Shown here: in pieces, positions 13,883-22,370 of the stretch
Numbering within the stretch: position 1 is the stretch's first letter
Layout of the letters: each line of letters starts with the position of its first letter
Virus record (IMG/VR): IMGVR_UViG_3300042922_000265
Location: 1-64,000 of that record
Origin: a virus
Direction: 5' to 3' (one strand)
DNA: 64,000 nt
The notes under the pieces: model-generated
Told to the model about the DNA's origin: nothing
What the model saw: the letters and a program-made list of their open reading frames with translations, nothing else
Database searches by the model: none
Made by a program: the position numbers and the translations under genes

Positions 13883-14363
13883 TCTTGGACTCCTCGAAAT
13901 GGATGGGCTCGGCGATGGTGATCGCCAGCCGGGTGAACACGAAGAACAACCCGGCGAGACCCAATGACCATAGCCCAGTAGAACCCGATCGCGCCAGATG
14001 GTGGGTGATGCCAATGCCGATGAACCAGGTCGCTGCAGCCAGGCTGTATACCCACATGATCACGTTGTAGAGGTTGTCGGTGCGCGTCCAGGCCAAGCTG
14101 AAGAGGCCGACGAGGCCCAAGGTGGCAATGGCGATCAAGCTGATGCCGACGTTCTGGTATCCACCGAAGAAGTCCTTGGCAGCCTGCCAGTGTTCGGACG
14201 TCAGCTGCTGTGCACCGCCGCTGTAGAGATACTGGCCGAAGGTGGCCAAGATGATGATCTGCAATCCATCGGTGAACCGACCAAGGTTCTTGAGCCAGGT
14301 GAGCCGCCTGTTGCGGATCTCCACCTCATCGATCAGTTGCTCACGGGTGAGCAGCGATACCAT
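13875..14363 (-). CDS. four-TM membrane protein
   Basis: 162 residues. A charged N-terminus (LTREQLIDEVEIRNRRL) precedes hydrophobic segments near residues 33-48, 73-93, 100-122 and 131-150. No transporter motif seen. It sits in a run of small genes of unknown function. Confidence 0.65.
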   Translation of the reverse strand: MVSLLTREQLIDEVEIRNRRLTWLKNLGRFTDGLQIIILATFGQYLYSGGAQQLTSEHWQAAKDFFGGYQNVGISLIAIATLGLVGLFSLAWTRTDNLYNVIMWVYSLAAATWFIGIGITHHLARSGSTGLWSLGLAGLFFVFTRLAITIAEPIHFEESKSA

Positions 14364-14511
14364 CTGGACCTCCGGTCAGCCTCGTCGCGCAGATCTCATT
14401 GGCCTTCTCTGCGGCGGCCAACGGACCTTTGCCCGCAGCATACTCGGCGTCAGCAGCACGCGTCATCCACCAGTAATCATCTTCCCAGGTACCGAGCTTA
14501 GGTCGCTTCAC
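14341..14511 (-). CDS. small hypothetical protein
   Basis: 56 residues from a GTG overlapping the upstream stop (14511-14508). The sequence begins VKRPKLGTWEDDYWWM and contains a short Ala-rich helix. It fills the gap between two well-supported genes and overlaps the next start by 23 nt. Confidence 0.5.
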   Translation of the reverse strand: MKRPKLGTWEDDYWWMTRAADAEYAAGKGPLAAAEKANEICATRLTGGPDGIAAHP

Positions 14512-14993
14512 TTCGGAAGGATCAGCTTGCTCTTGGGGTCCTCACGGAACTGGCCGGTGTTCGGGTCGATGAAGCCCGCCTTGCCATCGGCCTTGCCGGT
14601 GACGATGTCGTGCTTCATGCGATCGTGGTCGGTCTCTTCCTCGACCTTGGTGCGCCCCGCCAGAGAGATCTGAGGGACGTACAGTGGCACGCCCTCGGCG
14701 AACGGGTTGTTGGGGGTGCCGTCCTCGTTACGGGCTTCCAGCCACTCCACGGTGACCTTCCACCCGATCTCACCGAAGATGTTGGTCGCTTGCTGATTGA
14801 AGTGCTCCGCAGCGTCAGCAGGATCGTCCACCCGCTTCTGCAGCCACATGCTCTGGAGACGCGCGAACGCCTCCTTGATGCGAGGCATCTCAGAGGGGTA
14901 GGGCTCCATGGCCTCCGGCGGCGGAAGCTGCTGGTTAACTGGTGCCGGAGCCCGTCCCGCTCGACTGATTCCGGGTGGCTGAGGTGTGCTCAC
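14508..14993 (-). CDS. hypothetical protein
   Basis: 161 residues from GTG 14993. The N-terminus is Pro-rich, then RIKEAFARLQSMWLQKRV and a mixed domain with FGEIGWKVTVEWLEAR. Soluble and charged. No catalytic motif recognised. Confidence 0.6.
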   Translation of the reverse strand: MSTPQPPGISRAGRAPAPVNQQLPPPEAMEPYPSEMPRIKEAFARLQSMWLQKRVDDPADAAEHFNQQATNIFGEIGWKVTVEWLEARNEDGTPNNPFAEGVPLYVPQISLAGRTKVEEETDHDRMKHDIVTGKADGKAGFIDPNTGQFREDPKSKLILPK

Positions 14994-15216
14994 GGGTACC
15001 TTTCACGAAGTCTTCCAGAGTGGACTGAGCTGCAGTAACCATACCCTGTAGCTCGGTCAAAGAGGGCAGGCCCTTGCGCGCCTTGCTGAACCCCTGAGCG
15101 CTCAGGTAGTTAGCCAGATCGACGACGTTGGCCCGATCAGCCAAGTCGGAGGTGTCGCCTTGAGACACCCACTCCGAGATGACCCAGGCCAATTCGGCGT
15201 CCTGCGGGGTGGTCAT
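14935..15216 (-). CDS. hypothetical protein
   Basis: 93 residues from ATG 15216, which overlaps the stop of the lipoprotein gene (TGATG). A GTG 3 nt upstream is an alternative. Helical N-terminus (DAELAWVISEWVSQG), Ser/Thr/Gly-rich tail. Overlaps the next gene by 59 nt. Confidence 0.55.
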   Translation of the reverse strand: MTTPQDAELAWVISEWVSQGDTSDLADRANVVDLANYLSAQGFSKARKGLPSLTELQGMVTAAQSTLEDFVKGTREHTSATRNQSSGTGSGTS

Positions 15217-15482
15217 CACTTCTTCTTCGGGGTGCTGGCGGGCTTCTTAGCCGTCGGAGCTGCCGTGGGCTTCTTGCTGCTCGGCTTGCTGGTCGACGTC
15301 TTCTTCTTGCGGTCGCAGTCCGAATCGCCTTCCAGCATGTCGTCGAAGTCGCAGTCCTCGACATGCTGGTTGCCCTGCTGCGGCCCGACGGGTCCGCGCG
15401 GGGAGGAGGCCCCACAGCCAGTGAGCACCAGCGCCATGCTGATGCTCACCGCACTGATGGTGAGGCCGACCCGCTTGATCAC
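15216..15482 (-). CDS. small lipoprotein
   Basis: 88 residues. MIKRVGLTISAVSISMALV is a signal sequence ending at the lipobox LTGC. The mature part has an acidic patch (EDCDFDDMLEGDSDCD) with two cysteines and a long Lys/Ser/Pro/Thr tail. Presumably anchored on the outer face of the host membrane, possibly a superinfection-exclusion factor, though nothing in the sequence proves this. Confidence 0.7.
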   Translation of the reverse strand: MIKRVGLTISAVSISMALVLTGCGASSPRGPVGPQQGNQHVEDCDFDDMLEGDSDCDRKKKTSTSKPSSKKPTAAPTAKKPASTPKKK

Positions 15483-15925
15483 TTCAGGCCCTTCTGGCCC
15501 AGGTAGTCGCCCACGAGGCCGTCCATGGACTTGCCGGTGTCGCCCTGGACGCGGGCCTGGGAGGCGGTGTTCTCCAGGGTTACGTCAGCCACGGCGGCCA
15601 GATTCCCGTACCCCGAGGTGGTCTGGTACGGGGAGCGCTGCGATTCCTGGCTGACACGAGCGTTGGTCTTGGCTCGCTCCAGCCCATCGTTGACGAACGG
15701 TGCGGGGCCACCATCCAGGGCCACGGCGGCGTTGGCCGTCATGACACAGTTACGCAGGGAGCGCAGGGCATCGGCCTTGTCTGCGCCGTCAGGCACGAGC
15801 TTGTTGAGCACCTTGAAGAACTCACGCGCGTGAGCGCGGATCGTCTCGTAGGTGGCCTCGGTCTGCTTGGTCGCAGGTGGGTGATAGCTGAACACGTGGT
15901 CCAGGTACTCGTCGGTGTACGGCAC
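15479..15925 (-). CDS. acb2: Acb2/Tad1-type cyclic-nucleotide sponge (anti-CBASS/anti-Thoeris)
   Basis: 148 residues from GTG 15925 (AAGGAGG about 6 nt upstream). Residues 11-72 match the Acb2/Tad1 hairpin domain: FSYHPPATKQTEATYE, TIRAHAREFFKVLNKLVP, then ALRSLRNCVMTANAAVAL, the same order as the family signature (YHPP...YxxIRxxA...P...ALxxLxxxVMxANAAIA). Acb2 proteins form hexamers that sequester cyclic di- and trinucleotides made by CBASS; Tad1 binds gcADPR from Thoeris. A 70-residue extension after the hairpin is longer than typical members. It has its own near-consensus promoter. Confidence 0.8.
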   Translation of the reverse strand: MPYTDEYLDHVFSYHPPATKQTEATYETIRAHAREFFKVLNKLVPDGADKADALRSLRNCVMTANAAVALDGGPAPFVNDGLERAKTNARVSQESQRSPYQTTSGYGNLAAVADVTLENTASQARVQGDTGKSMDGLVGDYLGQKGLK

Positions 15926-15958
15926 TATGCCTCCTTGATCGTGGGTGGGTCTGTAAAC

Positions 15959-15986
15959 ATTCTACAGGGTATCAAGAGCGGTGCAA
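15959..15986 (-). promoter_or_regulatory. promoter of the Acb2-like gene
   Basis: -35 TTGCAC (15986-15981), 16-bp spacer, -10 TAGAAT (15964-15959) preceded by CCCTG. The start codon is 34 nt further on with a strong ribosome site, so this transcript has a conventional leader. Confidence 0.65.
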
Positions 15987-15994
15987 GCTCGTTG

Positions 15995-16067
15995 CTGGCC
16001 ACATAGGACTCGAACCTATACCTGACGCCTTAACAGGGCGTAGCACTGCCAATTGTGCTAGTGACCA
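15995..16067 (-). tRNA. tRNA-Asn(GTT)
   Basis: 73 nt. Acceptor TGGTCAC/GTGGCCA (one G-U), D stem GCAC/GTGC, anticodon loop CTGTTAA, T arm ATAGG-TTCGAGT-CCTAT. No encoded CCA. Just upstream of the Acb2 promoter. Confidence 0.9.
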
Positions 16068-16079
16068 ATGGTTATTGCG

Positions 16080-16151
16080 CTGCCCGTCCAGGACTCGAAC
16101 CTAGAATAGAGGATTCAGAATCCCCTGTGTTGCCGATTACACCAACAGGCA
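16080..16151 (-). tRNA. tRNA-Gln(CTG)
   Basis: 72 nt. Acceptor TGCCTGT/ACGGGCA, D stem GTGT/ACAC, anticodon loop TTCTGAA, T arm CTAGG-TTCGAGT-CCTGG. First tRNA of a two-gene cluster away from the main array. Confidence 0.9.
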
Positions 16152-16161
16152 CTGTGAAGAA

Positions 16162-16186
16162 GCAGTAGACCCCGGAGGGCTACTGC
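16162..16186 (-). terminator. terminator after the VWA gene
   Basis: GCAGTAG(CCC) and (GGG)CTACTGC make a strong stem followed by TTCTTC on the minus strand. It lies about 65 nt past the VWA gene stop and before the two tRNAs. Confidence 0.65.
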
Positions 16187-16252
16187 TGTCGATTCATGGC
16201 GGTGGTGAACATGAGACGACTGTAGCACACTCCGGGGCCTCCCGGTCAAGCA

Positions 16253-16984
16253 TTACTTCTTGGAGTCGGCCAGCGCGCGACCCAGGCCCTTGCCGAACCC
16301 CTTGTTCTTGCTCTGGGGCTCCTGCGGTGGCAGCTCGTCGCCCATGGCCTCCAGACGGGCCTCCGGGGTGAAGGCAGCAGCTGCAGCCACAGCCACCGAG
16401 GCACCGCCGCGCAGCTGGCTGGTGTAGTTGCTCACCGAGGCGTACACCGACCGATTGGCGAGATGATCATGGCTGTTGAACTGCATCACCTGGTCCCGAT
16501 TGAGACCCAGGTTGCCACCGACCGCCTCAGCGTTGATGTTCGCGCCGATGAAGATGAACTTCCAGGAGTACTTCTCCTGGTGCTCGGTGATGAGTTCCTT
16601 GACCTTGGCCCAGGTCCACTCACGGCTGGAGTTCTCCCCGCCGTCGGTCATGATCAGGCAGATCACGGTGCCGGGGCGCTCGTCCTCGGGCAGCTTGGCC
16701 AGCTCCGCGCCGGTCTCGGTGATCAGCTTGCCGATACCGTCCAGCATGGCGGTCATGCCACGCGGGACCAGGCTGAGCTTGGGCACCTCGTCGATCGGCT
16801 TGTTGGTGTAGACGACCTCGTAGACGTCGTCGAACTGGGTCAGGGTGACGAGCGCGGACCCCGGCTCCTTCTTCTGGCCGTTGATCAGCTCGTCGAAGCC
16901 CTCTTGGGTGGCGCTGACCGAGGACTGCATGGAGCCCGATCGGTCAAGTACGGCGGCGATGAGGGTCTTGCTGCTGTCAGTCAC
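16253..16984 (-). CDS. VWA-domain protein
   Basis: 243 residues. MIDAS motif AAVLDRSGSMQSS at residues 10-22 and a second metal-contact segment VICLIMTDGGENSS near residue 110 mark a von Willebrand A domain. A C-terminal Ala-rich segment and basic tail follow. Coupled by a 4-nt overlap to the 357-aa protein. It resembles stand-alone bacterial VWA proteins that work with partner enzymes, and the partner is unknown. Confidence 0.8.
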   Translation of the reverse strand: MTDSSKTLIAAVLDRSGSMQSSVSATQEGFDELINGQKKEPGSALVTLTQFDDVYEVVYTNKPIDEVPKLSLVPRGMTAMLDGIGKLITETGAELAKLPEDERPGTVICLIMTDGGENSSREWTWAKVKELITEHQEKYSWKFIFIGANINAEAVGGNLGLNRDQVMQFNSHDHLANRSVYASVSNYTSQLRGGASVAVAAAAAFTPEARLEAMGDELPPQEPQSKNKGFGKGLGRALADSKK

Positions 16985-18054
16985 AGGGTTACTCCTTCGG
17001 TGGTGGGAACCTCGATGCGCTCGCCGGAGCGGGTCTGGGTGATCATGACCTCGACACGCACTTCGTGGTTGGGGTCCATGGCCATGTCACCGGCCAGGGT
17101 CTGGAGGGCCATCATGGTCTTGTAGGGGACCTGGCCGTTGGCCGCCTGGGTGAAGATCTGCTGGATGTCGTAGAGCGACACCAGCTCCTCGGGCAGCAAG
17201 TCCACGCGATCCAGGATCGGACGCATGACGCGGTTGGAGAGGTTGTAGGCCGCGCCGAGCTGACGGGCGTAGCGAGACGGGTTGTTGCCGGGGACCCGCA
17301 GGTTGGCCATCTCGGCGTAGTCGGCGAGCTTGGTGTCGATGTTGGCACGGACGTTGCGCATGATCTGGTTCATCTCTTCCAGAACGTCATCGACCGTGTT
17401 GCCCCTGAGCTTGATCGCGCCAGAGGCCACCGGGGCGCTGCAGCCGTTGGTGCACCACACACGGTGCAGGTAGGGCACGACCACGGGCTCCTTCAGCTCC
17501 GTGGGACTGCCCAGGACGCGCACACCGCCACGGGTGATGTCGCCGACCTCATGCTGGCCGCGCTGGCGATCCTCGATACCCTGAACCGGCGGCACCTCCA
17601 CCTGCTTGTTGTGAGCCAGGATGTCGATATGGAAGCTGCGGTCGTCGCGCTCCAGCAGCACGATCTCGTCGTCGAGATCCATCGCCTTGGTGATAACGTC
17701 ACCGACCTCGCGCAGTGGCAGGATGGTCAGGTTGGGCTTGTGGAAGGTGACGATCTTGTCGTTGATCGTCTCGGCGACCACAGCCAGGTTGGGCTTCTGG
17801 TCCAACCAGTAGTTCAGGTTGTGAGCCTTCAGGTCCTCCGGGCACTTCGCCAGGTAGGACGGGGAAACCCCCAGGTACCGGGCCAGGCTTCGTTCGAGCT
17901 GCTCGTCGAACTGGAACTCACGGGCGGCGCTGTGGCTACCATCGTCGATGGTCAAGATGCTGCAGTCGTCATCGACCTTGAGGCCGCCGAAAGTGGCCTC
18001 GATGCTGTCCTCTTTCACTTCGGCGAGGTGACCGGGTAGATCTCGTACCAGCAA
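16981..18054 (-). CDS. DUF932-like protein
   Basis: 357 residues from a TTG start (AGGAG 5 nt before 18054). Domain order (an N-terminal WLDQKPNLAVVAETIND region, YLHRVWCTNGCSAP in the middle, then a helical SRYARQLGAAYNLSNR region) recalls the phage/plasmid DUF932 family, whose function is not known. Immediately upstream of, and coupled to, the VWA gene. Moderate confidence in the family. Confidence 0.5.
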   Translation of the reverse strand: MLVRDLPGHLAEVKEDSIEATFGGLKVDDDCSILTIDDGSHSAAREFQFDEQLERSLARYLGVSPSYLAKCPEDLKAHNLNYWLDQKPNLAVVAETINDKIVTFHKPNLTILPLREVGDVITKAMDLDDEIVLLERDDRSFHIDILAHNKQVEVPPVQGIEDRQRGQHEVGDITRGGVRVLGSPTELKEPVVVPYLHRVWCTNGCSAPVASGAIKLRGNTVDDVLEEMNQIMRNVRANIDTKLADYAEMANLRVPGNNPSRYARQLGAAYNLSNRVMRPILDRVDLLPEELVSLYDIQQIFTQAANGQVPYKTMMALQTLAGDMAMDPNHEVRVEVMITQTRSGERIEVPTTEGVTL

Positions 18055-18107
18055 GAGTACTCCTAGAACTTATGGGTGGGGTTTTGCTATAGGGCAGAGC
18101 TTACACC

Positions 18108-19091
18108 CTATGTCCAGCCCAGGAGATTCCACTTCACCAGCAACTGCGAGGCATCGGGGGTATCGATGAAGTCGGTAGTGACCACCGGGATGGCCGATCG
18201 CAGACCCTCCTGCAGCAACAGGCGGTTGATGCTGAGCTGAGGCTGCAGGTGAACCCACCCAGCCTCATAGGTGGCATAGGGGAACCAGTGCGGGTCCACC
18301 TTGCGGCTGACGTACACCTTGGCGTCGTCGACCTGATGGACGGCAAGGAACTCCCGGTCCTTGAGTGTGCCGTAGGTGACCGCGCCGATGGACGTCAGAG
18401 GACCGGTGGGGGTGGTAAGACCGGCGATCTCACCTGGCTCACGAGTCCAGCCACGCTCGCCCTTGAACTCCCACTGCCAATTGACGTCGCTGTTGTTTCC
18501 GACGCGTCCCCAACGCTTACGCATGAGATGCACCTGGTTGGCCGTGTCCAGCCCAACGATGTTGACGAACTGATCGTCAGCCCAGACACCGAAGGCGAAC
18601 TCGATGGTGCCGACCTGCTGGAGGGTCTCTTCGCCCTGCAGGATGATCTCTCCGGTGTCACTGACCCGGTGCAGCTGCAGCAGCGCGGTGCCGTCGATGG
18701 TGCCGATGGTGAACAGGTAATCCCCGCGACTCCAGGCAGCGGTGATCAGGCGGTCTCCCTCCAACCGTGACGGGATGGCGGCGCGGGGGTTGTGCTGACC
18801 GGTGACCGGATCGAACTCGATCCAGCTGGGCTCCACGGACTGCACGTACGAGGTGTATGCCTGGGGACCGGCAGTGCCGACGACGGCGTCGGCCCACCAA
18901 GTGGAGTAGATACCCAGGAAGCGACCGTTGTTCAGGGGGTGGAACCAGATCGGCACCCCGGCGGCGAAGGCGGTGGGGTCGTAGATACCACCCTGGCGTG
19001 GCTTGTCGGCCAGCCGGGTCGCGGTAGCGATACTGACACCTGCGGTGTCGATCGATGTGTCCAGCACCTGGACAGTGGCCTCAGTCGCCAA
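18108..19091 (-). CDS. hypothetical beta-rich protein
   Basis: 327 residues if translation starts at TTG 19091 beside the upstream stop; GTG 19067 is an alternative. Repeated strand-turn blocks (FLGIYSTWWADAVVG, DYLFTIGTIDGTALLQLH, FAFGVWADDQFVNIVG, REFLAVHQVDDAKVYVS) suggest a beta-propeller of sialidase-like shape. No catalytic Asp-box was found. May be a receptor-binding or structural accessory protein. Confidence 0.55.
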   Translation of the reverse strand: MATEATVQVLDTSIDTAGVSIATATRLADKPRQGGIYDPTAFAAGVPIWFHPLNNGRFLGIYSTWWADAVVGTAGPQAYTSYVQSVEPSWIEFDPVTGQHNPRAAIPSRLEGDRLITAAWSRGDYLFTIGTIDGTALLQLHRVSDTGEIILQGEETLQQVGTIEFAFGVWADDQFVNIVGLDTANQVHLMRKRWGRVGNNSDVNWQWEFKGERGWTREPGEIAGLTTPTGPLTSIGAVTYGTLKDREFLAVHQVDDAKVYVSRKVDPHWFPYATYEAGWVHLQPQLSINRLLLQEGLRSAIPVVTTDFIDTPDASQLLVKWNLLGWT

Positions 19092-19842
19092 GTTCGTCGT
19101 CCTCGTCCTTGTCCATGGTGAAGTCGGCGACCTCATCAGGGTACTCATCATCATCGTCATCGCCGACCACGTCAGCGTCGATAACGTTGTCGTCATCATC
19201 GTCGTCACTGGCCACGCCGCGCAAGACGTCCAGGCGATGACTCAGGGCCTTCATCTGCTCATCGGTGAGCACCTCGCGCACAGCCTGCTGAATGAGACCG
19301 ACGTCGCGGCGCAACGCGGCGCGCTCGGCCTGATCACGGTCTCCGGCTTCCATCTCGTCGAGCTTCAGACGAGCGTCCAGACCAGTCAGGAAGCTGACCT
19401 CGGTATCCTCTTTGACCAGGTGCTCCAGGCCCTTCTGGGCGATGATCCTGAGCATTCCACGGGCGGTCAGGATGTTGGATACACCCTCGGCGAGCAGGTC
19501 GCCGTTCTCCTTGGCGTACTCCTCTTCCAGGATGCGCAGAGTGGCCGCCCGCGCGGGCTCTTGGATGTTGAAGTGGTTCTCGCGGTGATCGCGCACCGAC
19601 CAGAATCCGATCTGGTCGTTCTTGCGACGCTTGGAATTGACGTCGCCGAGATTGCGGACGATCTCGGTGGGACCCATGCCGTGGGCCAACATCGTGTTGA
19701 CCCGGCGCATGGCCTCAGGATCATGGCAGACCCGGCATTTGCGCCCCCGTGTGCTCACAGGGCGATGATCCGCCTCACTGCGAATAAGCGCCACCTCGCG
19801 GCTGACCTGACGGTTCAACTCGGCGCTGGTGGGGACGCTCAT
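19081..19842 (-). CDS. hypothetical protein, HTH-like N-terminal half
   Basis: 253 residues. CRVCHDPEAMRRVNTMLAHG then GPTEIVRNLGDVNSKRR and SVRDHRENHFNIQEPARAA resemble the DNA-binding region of small-terminase-like proteins (zinc CxxC and helix-turn-helix). The C-terminus is extremely acidic (DDDDDDNVIDADVVGDDDDD). The terminase relation is a guess, as no large terminase lies nearby. Confidence 0.5.
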   Translation of the reverse strand: MSVPTSAELNRQVSREVALIRSEADHRPVSTRGRKCRVCHDPEAMRRVNTMLAHGMGPTEIVRNLGDVNSKRRKNDQIGFWSVRDHRENHFNIQEPARAATLRILEEEYAKENGDLLAEGVSNILTARGMLRIIAQKGLEHLVKEDTEVSFLTGLDARLKLDEMEAGDRDQAERAALRRDVGLIQQAVREVLTDEQMKALSHRLDVLRGVASDDDDDDNVIDADVVGDDDDDEYPDEVADFTMDKDEDDELGD

Positions 19843-19849
19843 CGGTTAC

Positions 19850-20113
19850 CTACCCATCTTCGTTGCGCTGGCGGGACGGTCGCTTACCCGCCATGGGATT
19901 ATAGGAGCGCTTGAACAGGCCACTGACCAGGTGAGCTTCGGGATACCCGTGGCCGTTGGGGATCTCGCGGTCCCATCGGAGCATCAGCTGGTCCTCGGTG
20001 AGGTAGTCCTTCTTCTCCGAGAGCTTGGTTACCCCCTCGCGGGCCTTCCGCAGCAGCTCGTTAGCTTGGGACTCCAGGTCGAAATTGGTCCCGCTGGTGA
20101 TGCGCATGGTCAT
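19850..20113 (-). CDS. hypothetical protein
   Basis: 87 residues, MTMRITSGTNFDLESQ. ATG 20107 two codons later is an alternative start. Helical N-terminus and a short basic C-terminus (AGKRPSRQRNEDG). No recognised domain. Confidence 0.55.
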   Translation of the reverse strand: MTMRITSGTNFDLESQANELLRKAREGVTKLSEKKDYLTEDQLMLRWDREIPNGHGYPEAHLVSGLFKRSYNPMAGKRPSRQRNEDG

Positions 20114-20160
20114 GATGAAGTCGGCCCTCTCGGCTCATGGTGCCGACTCCGGCGCGGTAG

Positions 20161-21045
20161 TTACTGGGCAACAGGTTCTCCTGTCTCCGGGTCAAGACCC
20201 GCTTCGGTCCACAGCTGGCGCAACTCTTCTTTGAGCTGTTCCTCACGCTTACGGGCAGCCTCGATCGACTTCTGCACACGGGCTGCCTTGAGGCGCTTCT
20301 CACGCTGCTCGGGGGTCTCGTAGGCGTACTTCGCCTTCTCTGCTTCCTTGCGGCGCTCCTCCTCTTCCCGGATGGACGTCTCCTCGGGAGAGCGGTACCA
20401 AGGCTTGCGGAGGAAGGCCAGGGCTTTCACCTGCTGGCCTGTGATGCCAACTCCCGCGACCTTGTTGATGTACTCAGCGAGTCGCTGGTTCTCATCAGAA
20501 CAGGTGGTCCAGTCCAGGTGAGCGAGACGGCTCGACTTCGGGCCGACTTCATCCTGAACATCTTCCGGCACTTCCGGTGTATCTACGACAGCGGGCACTG
20601 GTGGGTCTTCTCTCTTGTTTCGGCGCTTCTTCTTTTTGACGGCCTCTACGGGGTCCCATGTGCCGTCTTGTACAGCATCATACGCTGCGATCATCTTCCT
20701 CAGCGCATCATCGGAATACTGCTGCACGGGTGTGGAGAACCGGGAGTTAGGCAGGATCTCTGCTGTGGCCGCCGACTCGGTGTACTCGTTGAGGCAGATC
20801 CGGTCAAAAGCGCGGTACTGCTGGGGGGCGTTGGCCTTGAGCGCGGGTAGCCCGGTCATCAGATCCCCGTAGTAGACGACCTCCCCGTCGGGAGTGGGGA
20901 TGAAGGGCTCCATACCGTGATCTTCTTGAAGGGCGCGCCAGTGCCCTCTCTTCTGGTAGATCCGTTTGAAGATCTCCCGCCGTCGCTTGGACGTGGCATA
21001 CGGCCCGTCCGTTTCAGGGTCGTACTTAGGGAGTTGCCTTCCCAC
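20161..21045 (-). CDS. hypothetical protein with basic coiled-coil C-terminus
   Basis: 294 residues. N-terminal third has RREIFKRIYQKRGHWRALQ and a globular segment. The middle is Lys-rich and Pro-rich (VKKKKRRNKREDPPVP). The final 90 residues form a charged coiled coil (REEEERRKEAEKAKYA). Soluble, possibly nucleic-acid-binding. Family not recognised. Confidence 0.6.
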   Translation of the reverse strand: MGRQLPKYDPETDGPYATSKRRREIFKRIYQKRGHWRALQEDHGMEPFIPTPDGEVVYYGDLMTGLPALKANAPQQYRAFDRICLNEYTESAATAEILPNSRFSTPVQQYSDDALRKMIAAYDAVQDGTWDPVEAVKKKKRRNKREDPPVPAVVDTPEVPEDVQDEVGPKSSRLAHLDWTTCSDENQRLAEYINKVAGVGITGQQVKALAFLRKPWYRSPEETSIREEEERRKEAEKAKYAYETPEQREKRLKAARVQKSIEAARKREEQLKEELRQLWTEAGLDPETGEPVAQ

Positions 21046-21739
21046 CGTCGTCGATCCTCCAGTACCTGATGCGCTCCAGGAGGCGACTGAAGTTGTTCAG
21101 CTCCTTCATGAATACCTCCGCATGGCTGTAGAGGTAGTAACGATAGAAGGCGTGGTATTTGTCAACACGCGACTCACGGGAGGCGTAGGCGTTGCGTGCG
21201 GGGATGGTGTCATCCACCAGTTTCTCGTACGCATCAGCAAACGCATCTTCAGCCACATGCTTGGCAAACACCGCTTCGAGCAACAAGTCGTTCAGCTGGG
21301 GAGCTAGTTCGAGTTTGATGTATGCGATGTCAAGGAGGCATTTTTCGAGATCTTGGCCAGTGAGTTGGTCCCAGTTTTCGATTTCACGGTTTCTGGAGTC
21401 CTTCTGCCAGATTACCCTACCCGAGGCATCATGTTCTACCACACCTTCCTCATTGGTCACAGGCACCCGCAGCTCCCCGTAGAGCATGTCGATGGCAGTG
21501 ATGGCATCTCCGTACAACTCCAGGAAAGCCCGGTCTACCGCCGCACGGACCTGATCCAGGATGGCCGCATCATCTGGACGCCACCGAAACTCGATCTTGG
21601 AAGCCAGCCCTTTGCGGTTGTTCCTGCGCATGGGGGCTTCCTGGTCCACCTCCTCTTCGCCCATCAGGGCGATGGCCTCCAGGTGCTTGGCCTGCAAGTC
21701 CCCGGCGACCTCGGAGACCAGGTCAGATACGCGCGCCAT
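21026..21739 (-). CDS. hypothetical protein
   Basis: 237 residues, MARVSDLVSEVAGDLQ. Mostly helical and acidic, with one conserved-looking block (SRVDKYHAFYRYYLYSHAEV). Overlaps the upstream nuclease gene by one base. No known domain. Confidence 0.6.
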   Translation of the reverse strand: MARVSDLVSEVAGDLQAKHLEAIALMGEEEVDQEAPMRRNNRKGLASKIEFRWRPDDAAILDQVRAAVDRAFLELYGDAITAIDMLYGELRVPVTNEEGVVEHDASGRVIWQKDSRNREIENWDQLTGQDLEKCLLDIAYIKLELAPQLNDLLLEAVFAKHVAEDAFADAYEKLVDDTIPARNAYASRESRVDKYHAFYRYYLYSHAEVFMKELNNFSRLLERIRYWRIDDGGKATP

Positions 21740-22104
21740 TATTCACTCCTCGCTGCGTGGATGATGTTGATCAGGTCGTCGACCGTCATGGTCAGATACT
21801 GTTCTCCAGGCTTGCCGTGACGCACTCGCTTGTGAACGACGATGCCCGCGATGGCGTCCAGGTTCTCCGCCTCCTCCTGGGCCTCACCGACCCAGGTGCC
21901 CAAGCTCATGGCCTTCACCGTCTTGATCTCGACAGCGATCTTGCGGGTTCCCAGGCGGACGTTGGCCAGGTCACCGACGTCACGGCTGCCGACCTTGACC
22001 TGCCGGTCGATGAACTCGGCGGCGCGGTCGGGCCAGTGCTCCTTGAAGTGGTCCGCGATCAGGCGCTCAAACGTTGCGCCCTTCTTGCCGTTGGGATTAG
22101 CCAT
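21739..22104 (-). CDS. PD-(D/E)XK-like nuclease
   Basis: 121 residues from ATG 22104 with a GGAAGAGA site. The core reads GDLANVRLGTRKIAVEIKT, giving the D-(x)n-E-x-K arrangement of PD-(D/E)XK nucleases, after an N-terminal helix (TFERLIADHFKEHW). Size matches small Holliday-junction-resolvase-like phage nucleases. It lies in the recombination block with HNH, Cas4-like and RecA genes. Confidence 0.6.
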   Translation of the reverse strand: MANPNGKKGATFERLIADHFKEHWPDRAAEFIDRQVKVGSRDVGDLANVRLGTRKIAVEIKTVKAMSLGTWVGEAQEEAENLDAIAGIVVHKRVRHGKPGEQYLTMTVDDLINIIHAARSE

Positions 22105-22370
22105 CAGATTCTCTTCCAGGTGAGGTGGTAGCCGTACCACGGCTGTCTGCAATGCGGAAACTCGCGGGGCCAGACACGGTGCTCTTCGCACACGAAAATG
22201 GTGAGCCCACAGCATGGGAACAGGGCGATCCAGCTCGCCAGATTGGTGCATCGGGTCCGCTTGGAGACGGTGTATCCCAGGAAGGTCCAGCGTTCGCGGA
22301 TGTTGCAGATGGGACTGAACTCCAGATCGGCAATCACCTGGTCGTCAGTGACAGTGGCCTCTCGGGTCAT
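22104..22370 (-). CDS. cysteine-rich hypothetical protein
   Basis: 88 residues. Cys pairs in RCTNLASW, FPCCGLTIFVCEEH and HCRQPW could bind one or two zinc ions. Start shares its G with the next gene region. Function unknown. Confidence 0.55.
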   Translation of the reverse strand: MTREATVTDDQVIADLEFSPICNIRERWTFLGYTVSKRTRCTNLASWIALFPCCGLTIFVCEEHRVWPREFPHCRQPWYGYHLTWKRI

